From Pseudomonas fluorescens (lineage in GTDB: Bacteria > Pseudomonadota > Gammaproteobacteria > Pseudomonadales > Pseudomonadaceae), in contig NZ_CABVHK010000030.1 in assembly GCF_902497785.1 (NCBI RefSeq), positions 1 to 38,608 on the forward strand: a stretch of DNA of 38,608 nucleotides. Direction: 5' to 3'. Below are positions 1-6,978 of the stretch, piece by piece; positions within the stretch are counted from its first letter, which is position 1, and each line of letters starts with the position of its first letter. Made by a program: the position numbers and the translations under genes. The notes beneath the pieces are model-generated. The model did not search any database. It saw only the letters and a program-made list of their open reading frames with translations, and was not told where the DNA came from.

Positions 1-26
1 GCTGGCGAAGCCTGCGATCTTTTGAT
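1..26. repeat. Partial REP-like element (class C half-copy)
   Basis: The first bases contain gcctgcgatcttttgatc, the same core found in the complete class C inverted doublets near 11.05, 28.3 and 30.3 kb. Only one arm is visible, because the window begins here. The other arm may lie outside the window. Confidence 0.55.
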
Positions 27-818
27 CTACCGGTGCGTGGCAATCCAGATCAATAACCCCGCCTGAAACACCGAAAACGCCACCAGGCAGGTGATGGTGA
101 AGCGTAAGCCGGCGTCTTCACGCTTGTACTTGCTGACCTTTTCTTCGTGCTTCTTCAGCTTCACTTCCTGCTCGGCCAGATTCTGCTCAGCCTGCTGCAG
201 CATTTGCGCGGCCTCGAGAATTTCCACCTGTTGCAATTTCTCGGTGTTCCATTCCGCCAACAGGTCGCCGACCGTGACCGCCTTGACGCTGCCCTTGAGA
301 TGCTGGGCGTCGGCGTATGCCACTTCAAAACCATGCGCCTTCAGAAAGTGATCGCGGCGCAGGCGCGTGCTTTCGTTCAGCGCATCCTTGTTGTTCAGGT
401 CGGTGCCGTCGACGGTGTAACCCGGCCAGCGTTTTTTCGCCCAGCCAATGCCCTGAGCCGCCATATACCGCCCGATACCCCGGTTCATCGGCTCGATCTG
501 TAAACCGCTGTCAGGTCCGAAACGCACGCGTTTGGTGATGTGATCGACCCACACGTCCAGGTGATTCTGTTCCTTGCGCACCCGCTGGCCCGGCAGTGAA
601 AGGCTCATGCGCATCAGACTGCGCTGCTTGTCGTTACGTTCGGCATAACCGAATTCGACAAAGCGCAGTGGCCGCGCACCAGTGTTGCGGTCGGTCTGCA
701 ACGGCGCCAGACGGAGCATCTTGTGATGCTCGACGTGGACGTCCGCCCACGGCAGCTCGACCACTGGCGGTGCGTCTTGTTCAGCGGTGGTGTCGGGTGA
801 AGTCGGGGTATCAATCAT
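27..818 (-). CDS. Hypothetical protein with GNAT-like core, coiled coil and C-terminal membrane anchor
   Basis: This 263-residue protein has no assigned function. There is no N-terminal signal peptide. Residues about 110-170 contain NRGIGRYMAAQGIGWAKKRW followed by RLRRDHFLKAHGFEV. That pattern resembles the acetyl-CoA loop and the last helix/strand of GNAT acetyltransferases, but the N-terminal half is not recognisably GNAT. Residues about 190-237 are rich in E, K and Q and look like a coiled coil. Residues about 240-260 form one hydrophobic helix that ends three residues before the C-terminus, so the protein appears tail-anchored with its bulk in the cytoplasm. The start ATG has an AGGA about 10 bases upstream. 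The gene lies 76 bases beyond the stop of the next minus-strand gene. The GNAT resemblance is an inference from a short motif. Confidence 0.75.
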   Translation of the reverse strand: MIDTPTSPDTTAEQDAPPVVELPWADVHVEHHKMLRLAPLQTDRNTGARPLRFVEFGYAERNDKQRSLMRMSLSLPGQRVRKEQNHLDVWVDHITKRVRFGPDSGLQIEPMNRGIGRYMAAQGIGWAKKRWPGYTVDGTDLNNKDALNESTRLRRDHFLKAHGFEVAYADAQHLKGSVKAVTVGDLLAEWNTEKLQQVEILEAAQMLQQAEQNLAEQEVKLKKHEEKVSKYKREDAGLRFTITCLVAFSVFQAGLLIWIATHR

Positions 819-894
819 AACGGCGCGGTCCTGTCAGGCTCTGCTTGCCGCCAGTCTTGGCGCTGGCGACAAAGGCTTATCGGCCAAACAGCGC

Positions 895-1848
895 TTAACT
901 GGAGCGAAGTCCGTCAATAAACCGCAGAATTCGCGATCCGAGCTCGGCCGCCAGGGGCAGTTGCGGATCTTTATAGGAGGCCAATTGCCGTTTGACGTCG
1001 TTGGGCACGATGCGCATGACGTGGTTCATACCGTCGATCAAGGCCAGTTCGGCATCGGGTTTGGCAGCCTTGAGCAGCCTGGCGTCATCGACACCCACCT
1101 GAATGTCGTTGCTGCCCTGGATGATCAGCGCCGGCATGTGCAATTTGGCGAAGGCTGCCGCCGGGTCCTGGCGGAACAGCGAAATCAGGTACGGCTGCAC
1201 GCTCGGGCGAAAAATCACCTGAAGTTGCGGCGGCACGTTGTCGTCGGTGCGACCGGCCTTGAGAGTGTCGAGCAATTCATTACTGCGCAGCAACAGCGGG
1301 GGCGGCAGGCGGTTGCTCAATTGTTGGCGCAGCACCTGATCGATAGGCCGGGCGCTGCCGGACATGGAAATCACCGCCGCCGCATCGACGCTCGGCGCCG
1401 CGAGGCTGGCGATCAACGCGCCTTCGCTGTGCCCCAGCAGAATCAATTTGCCGAAACGCGGATCGGTGTTGAGCTTGCGCCCCCAGGCTTCGGCGTCAGC
1501 CACGTAGGCTTCCACTGACAGATTGCGTTCGTCCGGGGTCGCCGCCAGGCTCGCCGCCACGCCGCGCTTGTCGTAGCGCACGCTGGCGATGTTGTGTTTG
1601 GCCAGGACCCAGGCCAGGCGCTTGAGGCTGTCGTTGCGGCCGCCGTCGGGGTTGTTGCCGTCACGATCGGTAGGACCGGAGCCGGAAATGATCAGGACCA
1701 CCGGCACCGGAGTGTCGGATTTGGGCAGCAACAGCGAGCCGAAAAGCTCCCCGGTGCCGGTATCCAGTGTGATCGGGCGTTGCAGGACGGTGGCCTGCAC
1801 AAAACCGGTAAACAAAGTAAGACTCAAGGCTAAAACTCGCAGCATCAT
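895..1848 (-). CDS. Exported alpha/beta hydrolase (serine hydrolase)
   Basis: This 317-residue protein has an alpha/beta-hydrolase fold. The nucleophile elbow is GHSEGA. An ISGSGPTDRDGNN segment near residue 55 resembles the oxyanion-hole region. A likely acid lies in QGSNDIQV, and the catalytic histidine is in DGMNHVM. The N-terminus chosen here (MMLRVLALSLTLFTGFVQA) is a typical signal peptide with cleavage after QA, suggesting a periplasmic enzyme. A longer in-frame start 42 bases upstream would put 14 polar residues before the signal peptide and is less likely. Family members hydrolyse esters or peptides, but the substrate cannot be read from the sequence. The gene is divergent from aroC. 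Confidence 0.85.
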   Translation of the reverse strand: MMLRVLALSLTLFTGFVQATVLQRPITLDTGTGELFGSLLLPKSDTPVPVVLIISGSGPTDRDGNNPDGGRNDSLKRLAWVLAKHNIASVRYDKRGVAASLAATPDERNLSVEAYVADAEAWGRKLNTDPRFGKLILLGHSEGALIASLAAPSVDAAAVISMSGSARPIDQVLRQQLSNRLPPPLLLRSNELLDTLKAGRTDDNVPPQLQVIFRPSVQPYLISLFRQDPAAAFAKLHMPALIIQGSNDIQVGVDDARLLKAAKPDAELALIDGMNHVMRIVPNDVKRQLASYKDPQLPLAAELGSRILRFIDGLRSS

Positions 1849-1977
1849 CACGCCATCATTCGCAAAGGTGCCGGTTGGACTCGCGGGCACCCATAAGGTT
1901 CGAGGATGAACTACTTGGGTAGCCTGCGTATACTGGCGCGCATTACGTATTCAGGTTCATTTCACGGAGCGTCCTGC

Positions 1978-3069
1978 ATGTCCGGCAATACCTACGGCAA
2001 GCTGTTCACTGTCACCACCGCGGGCGAGAGCCATGGTCCGGCGTTGGTCGCCATTGTCGACGGCTGCCCGCCGGGGCTGGAGATTTCCCTGGAAGATTTG
2101 CAGCGCGACCTCGATCGCCGCAAACCCGGCACCAGCCGCCACACCACGCAACGCCAGGAAGCCGACGAAGTCGAAATCCTCTCCGGCGTGTTCGAGGGGC
2201 GCACCACCGGCTGCTCCATCGGCCTGTTGATCCGCAACACCGACCAGAAGTCCAAGGACTACTCGGCGATCAAGGACTTGTTCCGCCCGGCCCACGCCGA
2301 CTACACCTACCACCACAAATACGGCGAGCGCGATTACCGCGGCGGCGGTCGCAGCTCGGCGCGGGAAACCGCCATGCGCGTGGCGGCCGGGGCGATTGCG
2401 AAAAAATACCTGGCGACCCAGGGCATTGTCATTCGCGGTTACATGAGCCAGCTCGGCCCCATCGAAATCCCGTTCAAAACCTGGGATTCGGTGGAAGACA
2501 ACGCCTTCTTCAGCCCTGACCCGGACAAAGTGCCGGAGCTGGAAGCCTATATGGATCAGCTGCGCCGCGACCAGGATTCGGTCGGCGCGAAGATCACCGT
2601 TGTTGCTGAAGGCGTGATGCCCGGCCTCGGCGAGCCGATCTTCGACCGCCTCGATGCGGAACTCGCTCATGCGCTGATGAGCATCAACGCGGTCAAGGGC
2701 GTGGAAATTGGCGCCGGTTTCGCCAGCGTCGCCCAGCGCGGCACCGAGCACCGCGACGAGATGACCCCGGAAGGCTTCCTCAGCAACAACGCCGGCGGCA
2801 TTCTTGGCGGCATCTCGTCGGGCCAGCCGATTGTCGCGCACCTCGCGTTGAAGCCGACGTCCAGCATCACCACGCCGGGCCGTTCCATCGACCTCCACGG
2901 CAATCCCGTGGAGGTGGTCACCAAGGGTCGCCACGACCCGTGCGTCGGCATCCGCGCCACACCGATTGCCGAGGCGATGATGGCTATCGTATTGATGGAT
3001 CACCTGCTGCGTCACCGTGGGCAGAACGCCGACGTGCGTGTGAGCACGCCGGTGCTGGGTCAGCTTTAA
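1978..3069 (+). CDS. aroC: Chorismate synthase
   Basis: AroC converts 5-enolpyruvylshikimate-3-phosphate to chorismate, the last shikimate-pathway step, using reduced FMN in the cytosol. The 363-residue product shows the three family signatures: GESHG at residues 16-20, the GGGRSSARETAMR block near residues 120-135, and RATPIAEAMMAIVL near residues 325-338. The length is normal. The frame is open a further 72 bases upstream, but the ATG at 1978 is chosen because it gives the conserved N-terminus MSGNTYGKLF and is preceded by a CGGAGC ribosome site at 1965-1970. An MFS gene follows 28 bases later. Confidence 0.97.
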   Translation: MSGNTYGKLFTVTTAGESHGPALVAIVDGCPPGLEISLEDLQRDLDRRKPGTSRHTTQRQEADEVEILSGVFEGRTTGCSIGLLIRNTDQKSKDYSAIKDLFRPAHADYTYHHKYGERDYRGGGRSSARETAMRVAAGAIAKKYLATQGIVIRGYMSQLGPIEIPFKTWDSVEDNAFFSPDPDKVPELEAYMDQLRRDQDSVGAKITVVAEGVMPGLGEPIFDRLDAELAHALMSINAVKGVEIGAGFASVAQRGTEHRDEMTPEGFLSNNAGGILGGISSGQPIVAHLALKPTSSITTPGRSIDLHGNPVEVVTKGRHDPCVGIRATPIAEAMMAIVLMDHLLRHRGQNADVRVSTPVLGQL

Positions 3070-3097
3070 TGGCTGAACTCTCGGTCGCTGCGGTCTG

Positions 3098-4249
3098 ATG
3101 ACTGTGGCGGCGATTCCGTACTGGCGGCTCTCCAGTTTCTACCTGTTTTATTTCGCCTTGCTCGGTTCGACAGCGCCGTTTCTGGCGCTGTACTTCGATC
3201 ACCTGGGATTTTCCGCGGCGCGCATTGGCGAACTGGTGGCGATCCCGATGCTGATGCGTTGTGTGGCGCCGAACATCTGGGGCTGGCTCGGTGATTACAC
3301 CGGTCAGCGCCTGGCCATCGTGCGCTTCGGCGCTGTCTGCACGCTGCTGACGTTTTCGCTGATCTTCGTCAGCCAAAGCTACGCCTGGCTGGCGATGGTC
3401 ATGGCCTTGCACGCGTTTTTCTGGCACGCGGTGTTGCCGCAGTTTGAAGTCATCACCCTCGCGCACTTGAAGGGCCAGACCCAGCGCTACAGCCAGATTC
3501 GTCTGTGGGGTTCCATCGGTTTCATCATCACCGTGGTCGCGCTCGGGCGTTTGTTCGAATGGCTCAGCCTCGACATCTACCCGGTGGCGCTGTTGCTGAT
3601 CATGGCCGGAATAGTCGTCAGCAGCCTGTGGGTGCCGAATGCCCAACCGGTGCAGGGCGAACGTCTGGCCGGCGACGGTTTTCTCAAGCAGTTGCGCAGC
3701 CCCGGCGTGTTGGCGTTCTACGGTTGCGTGGCGTTGATGCAGGTGAGTCACGGTCCGTATTACACCTTTCTGACCTTGCACCTTGAACGACTGGGTTACA
3801 GCCGTGGGTTGATCGGTCTGCTATGGGCGCTTGGCGTGGTGGCCGAAGTCCTGATGTTTTTGGCGATGAGCAAGATCCTTGCGCGCTTTTCCGTGCGCCG
3901 GGTGCTGCTGGCGAGTTTTTTGCTGGCGGCGCTGCGCTGGTTGTTGCTGGGTTCGTTCGCCGAATTTGTCTGGGTGCTGCTGTTTGCCCAAGTGCTGCAC
4001 GCGGCAACATTCGGCAGTTTTCACGCGGCTGCCATCCAGTTCGTGCAACGTAGTTTCGGCGCACGCCAGCAAGGGCAGGGCCAGGCGTTGTACGCCGCGA
4101 TGGCGGGCACCGGCGGCGCACTCGGCGCGTTGTATTCCGGCTATAGCTGGAACGCCCTCGGCGCCACGTTCACCTTTAGTATTGCCAGTCTGGCAGCCTT
4201 CGCCGCTGCCGTTATCATTGCCACACGTATGCAAGAGGACCGGCCATGA
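3098..4249 (+). CDS. MFS transporter of the MFS_1-like/HcaT type
   Basis: This is a 383-residue major facilitator protein with about 12 hydrophobic segments. The first is YWRLSSFYLFYFALLGSTAPF. The inter-domain loop, near residues 185-200, is short and charged. The N-terminal half resembles the 3-phenylpropionate transporter-like branch (HcaT) rather than drug exporters. Its stop codon overlaps the mtnB start by 4 bases (ATGA), so it is probably translated together with the methionine-salvage genes. This placement makes a methylthio-compound substrate (for example methylthioribose or methylthioadenosine) a reasonable guess, but nothing in the protein shows it. No strong ribosome site precedes the chosen ATG. 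Confidence 0.88.
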   Translation: MTVAAIPYWRLSSFYLFYFALLGSTAPFLALYFDHLGFSAARIGELVAIPMLMRCVAPNIWGWLGDYTGQRLAIVRFGAVCTLLTFSLIFVSQSYAWLAMVMALHAFFWHAVLPQFEVITLAHLKGQTQRYSQIRLWGSIGFIITVVALGRLFEWLSLDIYPVALLLIMAGIVVSSLWVPNAQPVQGERLAGDGFLKQLRSPGVLAFYGCVALMQVSHGPYYTFLTLHLERLGYSRGLIGLLWALGVVAEVLMFLAMSKILARFSVRRVLLASFLLAALRWLLLGSFAEFVWVLLFAQVLHAATFGSFHAAAIQFVQRSFGARQQGQGQALYAAMAGTGGALGALYSGYSWNALGATFTFSIASLAAFAAAVIIATRMQEDRP

Positions 4250-4866
4250 GCCTTACCCGTGAACACCTCGCCCAGGAAATCATCGACGCCGGGCGTTTTC
4301 TCTATGGCCGCGGCTGGTCGCCGGCCACCAGCAGCAATTATTCGACCCGTCTGTCGCCGACCGAGGCCTTGCTGACAGTGTCCGGCAAGCACAAAGGCCA
4401 GTTGGGCCTCGACGATGTGCTGGCTACCGACTTGTCAGGCAACAGCCTGGAACCGGGCAAGAAACCTTCCGCCGAAACCCTGTTGCACACCCAGCTCTAC
4501 AGCTGGCGCCCGGAAATCGGCGCGGTGTTGCACACCCATTCGGTGAACGCCACGGTGCTGTCGCGCCTGACGCCAGAAGACTTTATCGAATTTGAAGACT
4601 ACGAACTGCAAAAAGCCTTCAGCGGTGTTTCGACCCACGAATCTCGGGTGCGCGTGCCGATTTTCGACAACGATCAGGACATTGCGCGCCTCGCCGCCAA
4701 GGTGCAGCCTTGGCTGCAAGCGCATCCTGATTGCGTCGGCTATTTGATCCGCGGCCACGGCCTCTACACCTGGGGCGCCCGCATGAGCGATGCGCTGCGG
4801 CAGATCGAGGCCTTTGAATTTTTGTTCGAGTGCGAATTGAAGATGCGCTCGATCCTACATCGTTAA
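4246..4866 (+). CDS. mtnB: Methylthioribulose-1-phosphate dehydratase
   Basis: MtnB dehydrates 5-methylthioribulose-1-phosphate to the 2,3-diketo phosphate in the methionine salvage pathway. The 206-residue protein belongs to the class II aldolase fold. The zinc ligands are visible as HTH at residues 96-98 and the histidine of RGHGLYTWG at residue 171. The motif ATSSNYSTRL near residue 27 is the substrate phosphate-loop region. Length is normal. It overlaps the upstream MFS gene by 4 bases and is followed after 12 bases by mtnD. Confidence 0.95.
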   Translation: MSLTREHLAQEIIDAGRFLYGRGWSPATSSNYSTRLSPTEALLTVSGKHKGQLGLDDVLATDLSGNSLEPGKKPSAETLLHTQLYSWRPEIGAVLHTHSVNATVLSRLTPEDFIEFEDYELQKAFSGVSTHESRVRVPIFDNDQDIARLAAKVQPWLQAHPDCVGYLIRGHGLYTWGARMSDALRQIEAFEFLFECELKMRSILHR

Positions 4867-4878
4867 GGAGTTGCCCTG

Positions 4879-5424
4879 ATGAGCAGCCTGTCTGTCTACC
4901 ACGTCTCAAGCCCTGACATTCCGAACAAGGTGCTGACCCATTTCGAAGACATCGCCTCGACCCTGGCCGAGCAGGGCGTGCGCTTCGACCGCTGGCAAGC
5001 GGCGGCGAAAATCCAGCCGGGCGCCAGCCAGGAAGAAGTGATTGCGGCCTACCAGGAACAGATCGACAGGTTGATGACCGAACGCGGTTACATCACCGTC
5101 GATGTGATCAGCCTGAACAGCGATCACCCGCAAAAAGCCGAGTTGCGTGCCAAGTTCCTCGACGAACACCGTCACGGCGAAGACGAAGTCCGGTTTTTCG
5201 TCGCCGGTCGTGGCTTGTTCACCCTGCACATCGACGATTACGTCTACGCCGTGCTGTGCGAGAAAAACGACCTGATCTCGGTGCCGGCCGGTACGCCGCA
5301 CTGGTTCGACATGGGCGAGCATCCGCATTTCGTTGCGATTCGCCTGTTCAACAACCCGGAAGGCTGGGTGGCCAATTTTACCGGCGAAGACATCGCCAGC
5401 CGCTTCCCGCGTTTAGAGGACTGA
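4879..5424 (+). CDS. mtnD: Acireductone dioxygenase
   Basis: MtnD oxidises 1,2-dihydroxy-3-keto-5-methylthiopentene with O2. The product is the methionine precursor ketoacid with iron, or an off-pathway product plus CO with nickel. The 181-residue cupin has the complete metal site: H97 and H99 in EHRHGEDEV, E103, and H141 in AGTPHWF. The start is supported by AAGGAG at 4865-4870, overlapping the mtnB stop, with an 8-base gap. It sits between mtnB and mtnC and shares their transcript. Confidence 0.96.
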   Translation: MSSLSVYHVSSPDIPNKVLTHFEDIASTLAEQGVRFDRWQAAAKIQPGASQEEVIAAYQEQIDRLMTERGYITVDVISLNSDHPQKAELRAKFLDEHRHGEDEVRFFVAGRGLFTLHIDDYVYAVLCEKNDLISVPAGTPHWFDMGEHPHFVAIRLFNNPEGWVANFTGEDIASRFPRLED

Positions 5425-5428
5425 GACG

Positions 5429-6112
5429 ATGCCGATCAAAGCGATTCTCACCGACATCGAAGGCACCACCAGCGCGGTGAGTTTTGTCTTCGACGTGCTG
5501 TTTCCGTATGCCGCCAAACACCTTCCGGACTTCGTTCGCCAGCACGCCGCGCGCGCCGATGTGGCCGAGCAACTGGACGCCGTGCGCCGGGACGCCAATG
5601 AACCGGGCGTCGACGTCGAGCGGGTGGTCGAAATCCTCCTGGGCTGGATTGCCGAAGACCGTAAAGCCACGCCGCTCAAAGCGTTGCAAGGCATGGTCTG
5701 GGCGCAGGGCTATCAGGCCGGGCAGTTGAAAGGCCATGTTTATCCAGATGCCGTTGAAGCGCTGAAGCGCTGGCGTCAGGAGGGCTATCAACTGTTTGTT
5801 TACTCGTCGGGTTCGATCCAGGCGCAGAAACTGATCTTCGGCTGCTCGGAGGCGGGGGATTTGTCGCCACTGTTCAACGGCTATTTCGACACCACGTCGG
5901 GGCCCAAGCGCGAAGCGCAGTCTTACCAGCGCATCGCCCAATCGATTGGCGTGGAGGCGGGGCAGATTGTGTTTTTGTCGGACATCGTCGAAGAGCTGGA
6001 CGCGGCGCGTACCGCCGGGATGGCAACGTGCGGCTTGGCGCGAGAGGGCGGTGAACTGGCGGGGCATGTGACCGTCGACAGCTTCGCGCGAATCAACCCG
6101 TCCACGTTCTAA
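5429..6112 (+). CDS. mtnC: Acireductone synthase (enolase-phosphatase)
   Basis: MtnC is a bifunctional HAD-family enzyme that enolises and then dephosphorylates 2,3-diketo-5-methylthiopentyl-1-phosphate, giving the substrate of MtnD. The 227-residue protein shows HAD motif I (ILTDIEGTTS, with D9 and E11), motif II (VYSSGS near residue 128), a lysine in GPKREAQSY, and the acidic FLSDIVEELDAA motif. It starts 4 bases after mtnD with GAGGA upstream. It is the last gene of the block; a REP doublet begins 16 bases after its stop. Confidence 0.96.
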   Translation: MPIKAILTDIEGTTSAVSFVFDVLFPYAAKHLPDFVRQHAARADVAEQLDAVRRDANEPGVDVERVVEILLGWIAEDRKATPLKALQGMVWAQGYQAGQLKGHVYPDAVEALKRWRQEGYQLFVYSSGSIQAQKLIFGCSEAGDLSPLFNGYFDTTSGPKREAQSYQRIAQSIGVEAGQIVFLSDIVEELDAARTAGMATCGLAREGGELAGHVTVDSFARINPSTF

Positions 6113-6128
6113 ACGTAAATACACATCC

Positions 6129-6278
6129 CCCCTGTGGGAGCGAGCCTGTGGTGAGGGGATTTATCCCCGTTCGGCTGCGAAGCAGTCGTAAACCGTTGAC
6201 CGAGGCTTACAGGTCAGGGGGCCGCTTCGCGACCCAACGGGGATAAATCCCCTCACCACAAGCTCGCTCCCACAGGGG
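6129..6278. repeat. REP doublet R1 (composite class A/B), inverted arms of about 43 bp
   Basis: The outer arms cccctgtgggagcgag and ctcgctcccacagggg are followed inward by the class B core gaggggatttatccccgtt and its inverse, with about one mismatch over some 43 bases. The inner part carries cggctgcgaagcagtcg on the left and a related gccgcttcgcgaccc on the right. The element fills the gap after mtnC and joins two REP sequence classes in one unit. It could also act as a transcript end for mtnBDC. Confidence 0.85.
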
Positions 6279-6302
6279 AATGTTGTCGTTTCAGAAACAA
6301 CT

Positions 6303-6340
6303 CAGGCCGTGAAGCGGAAGCGCTCACGGCCTGTTTGTTT
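6303..6340. terminator. Hairpin terminator between convergent mtnC and the DUF3509 gene
   Basis: A 10-bp perfect stem, caggccgtga at 6303-6312 and tcacggcctg at 6324-6333, encloses an 11-base loop and is followed on the plus strand by tttgttt. On the minus strand the trailing T-run is weaker. It most likely ends plus-strand transcription from mtnC and may serve both directions. Confidence 0.7.
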
Positions 6341-6356
6341 ACAGCGTTAAAACGGT

Positions 6357-6635
6357 TTACGCCGAATGATAAGTCGGCAAGGCAAACCGCTGCTGGCTTT
6401 GCAGCATGGAAATCTGCGGGAGTTCGCTGGCCTGTTCGGCCAGGTCACGGCGAATCGCGCTGATTACCCACGACAGCTGATCGCCGGCGTGCAGTTGCTG
6501 GTAAGAGATCGAGCGTTTGAACACCCGGCCTTCATTACTGCGCAGCGTAAGCAGGATGCCACCATCCGGACGCGGTTGGGTGGTGACGTCGAAGTTCGAG
6601 AACAGGGAGGTAAATTTTTCTTGGATCAGGCTCAT
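6357..6635 (-). CDS. DUF3509-type small protein
   Basis: This 92-residue soluble protein has no signal peptide or membrane segment. It reads MSLIQEKFTSLFSNFDVTTQ at the start, with RPDGGILLTLR and GRVFKRSISYQQL further on. From memory this matches the pseudomonad family DUF3509, whose function is unknown. The frame is open a further 32 codons upstream, but the ATG at 6635 is preceded by an ACGGAG ribosome site with suitable spacing, and the family begins there. It is convergent with mtnC and divergent from the acyl-CoA synthetase gene. Confidence 0.85.
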   Translation of the reverse strand: MSLIQEKFTSLFSNFDVTTQPRPDGGILLTLRSNEGRVFKRSISYQQLHAGDQLSWVISAIRRDLAEQASELPQISMLQSQQRFALPTYHSA

Positions 6636-6978
6636 GTTTATCAGCTCCGTAAGCTCTTGAATGGCAAGCATGCAGAGGTAGTTGCAGTGATTGTGCCAGC
6701 ACCTGATTAATTTAAATTCGTTATAAATCAATTAGTTAATTTTCTTTAGCTTTTTTGCTTTCGTGCAATCTGCATGAATGGCCATCGTGCATCCTGCATT
6801 TTGCGAGGTTGGCGATAATTGCAGTGAACGAATCAATCGCTCAGGGTTCGCGGTTTCGCAGCCCCGGGCCGCGGATACAAATCATTTCAAAAACCGCGTG
6901 TACAGCGTCAGAAGCGTTCACGTATTTTCAGGCTCAATCACCGTCGCCCGACAATAAAAAAATCGCACGGGAGCACCC
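6636..6978. other. Divergent intergenic control region with a tandem 15-bp repeat
   Basis: This 343-bp stretch lies between the DUF3509 gene (minus) and the acyl-CoA synthetase gene (plus). Positions 6700-6760 are unusually AT-rich. Two 15-bp direct repeats, tcgtgcaatctgcat at 6761-6775 and tcgtgcatcctgcat at 6785-6799, match at 13 of 15 positions and are phased by 24 bp, suggesting a regulator site. No convincing -35/-10 pair was identified. Close to the plus-strand gene an A-rich run begins at 6953. Confidence 0.5.
6953..6960 (+). promoter_or_regulatory. A-rich Hfq/Crc-type (AANAANAA) motif in acyl-CoA synthetase leader
   Basis: AATAAAAA fits the AANAANAA catabolite-activity motif bound by Hfq with Crc in pseudomonads. 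It ends eight bases before the GGGAG ribosome site (6969-6973) of the acyl-CoA synthetase gene. The position would permit translational repression on preferred carbon sources. The motif is short and A-rich runs occur by chance, so this is a candidate only. Confidence 0.4.
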
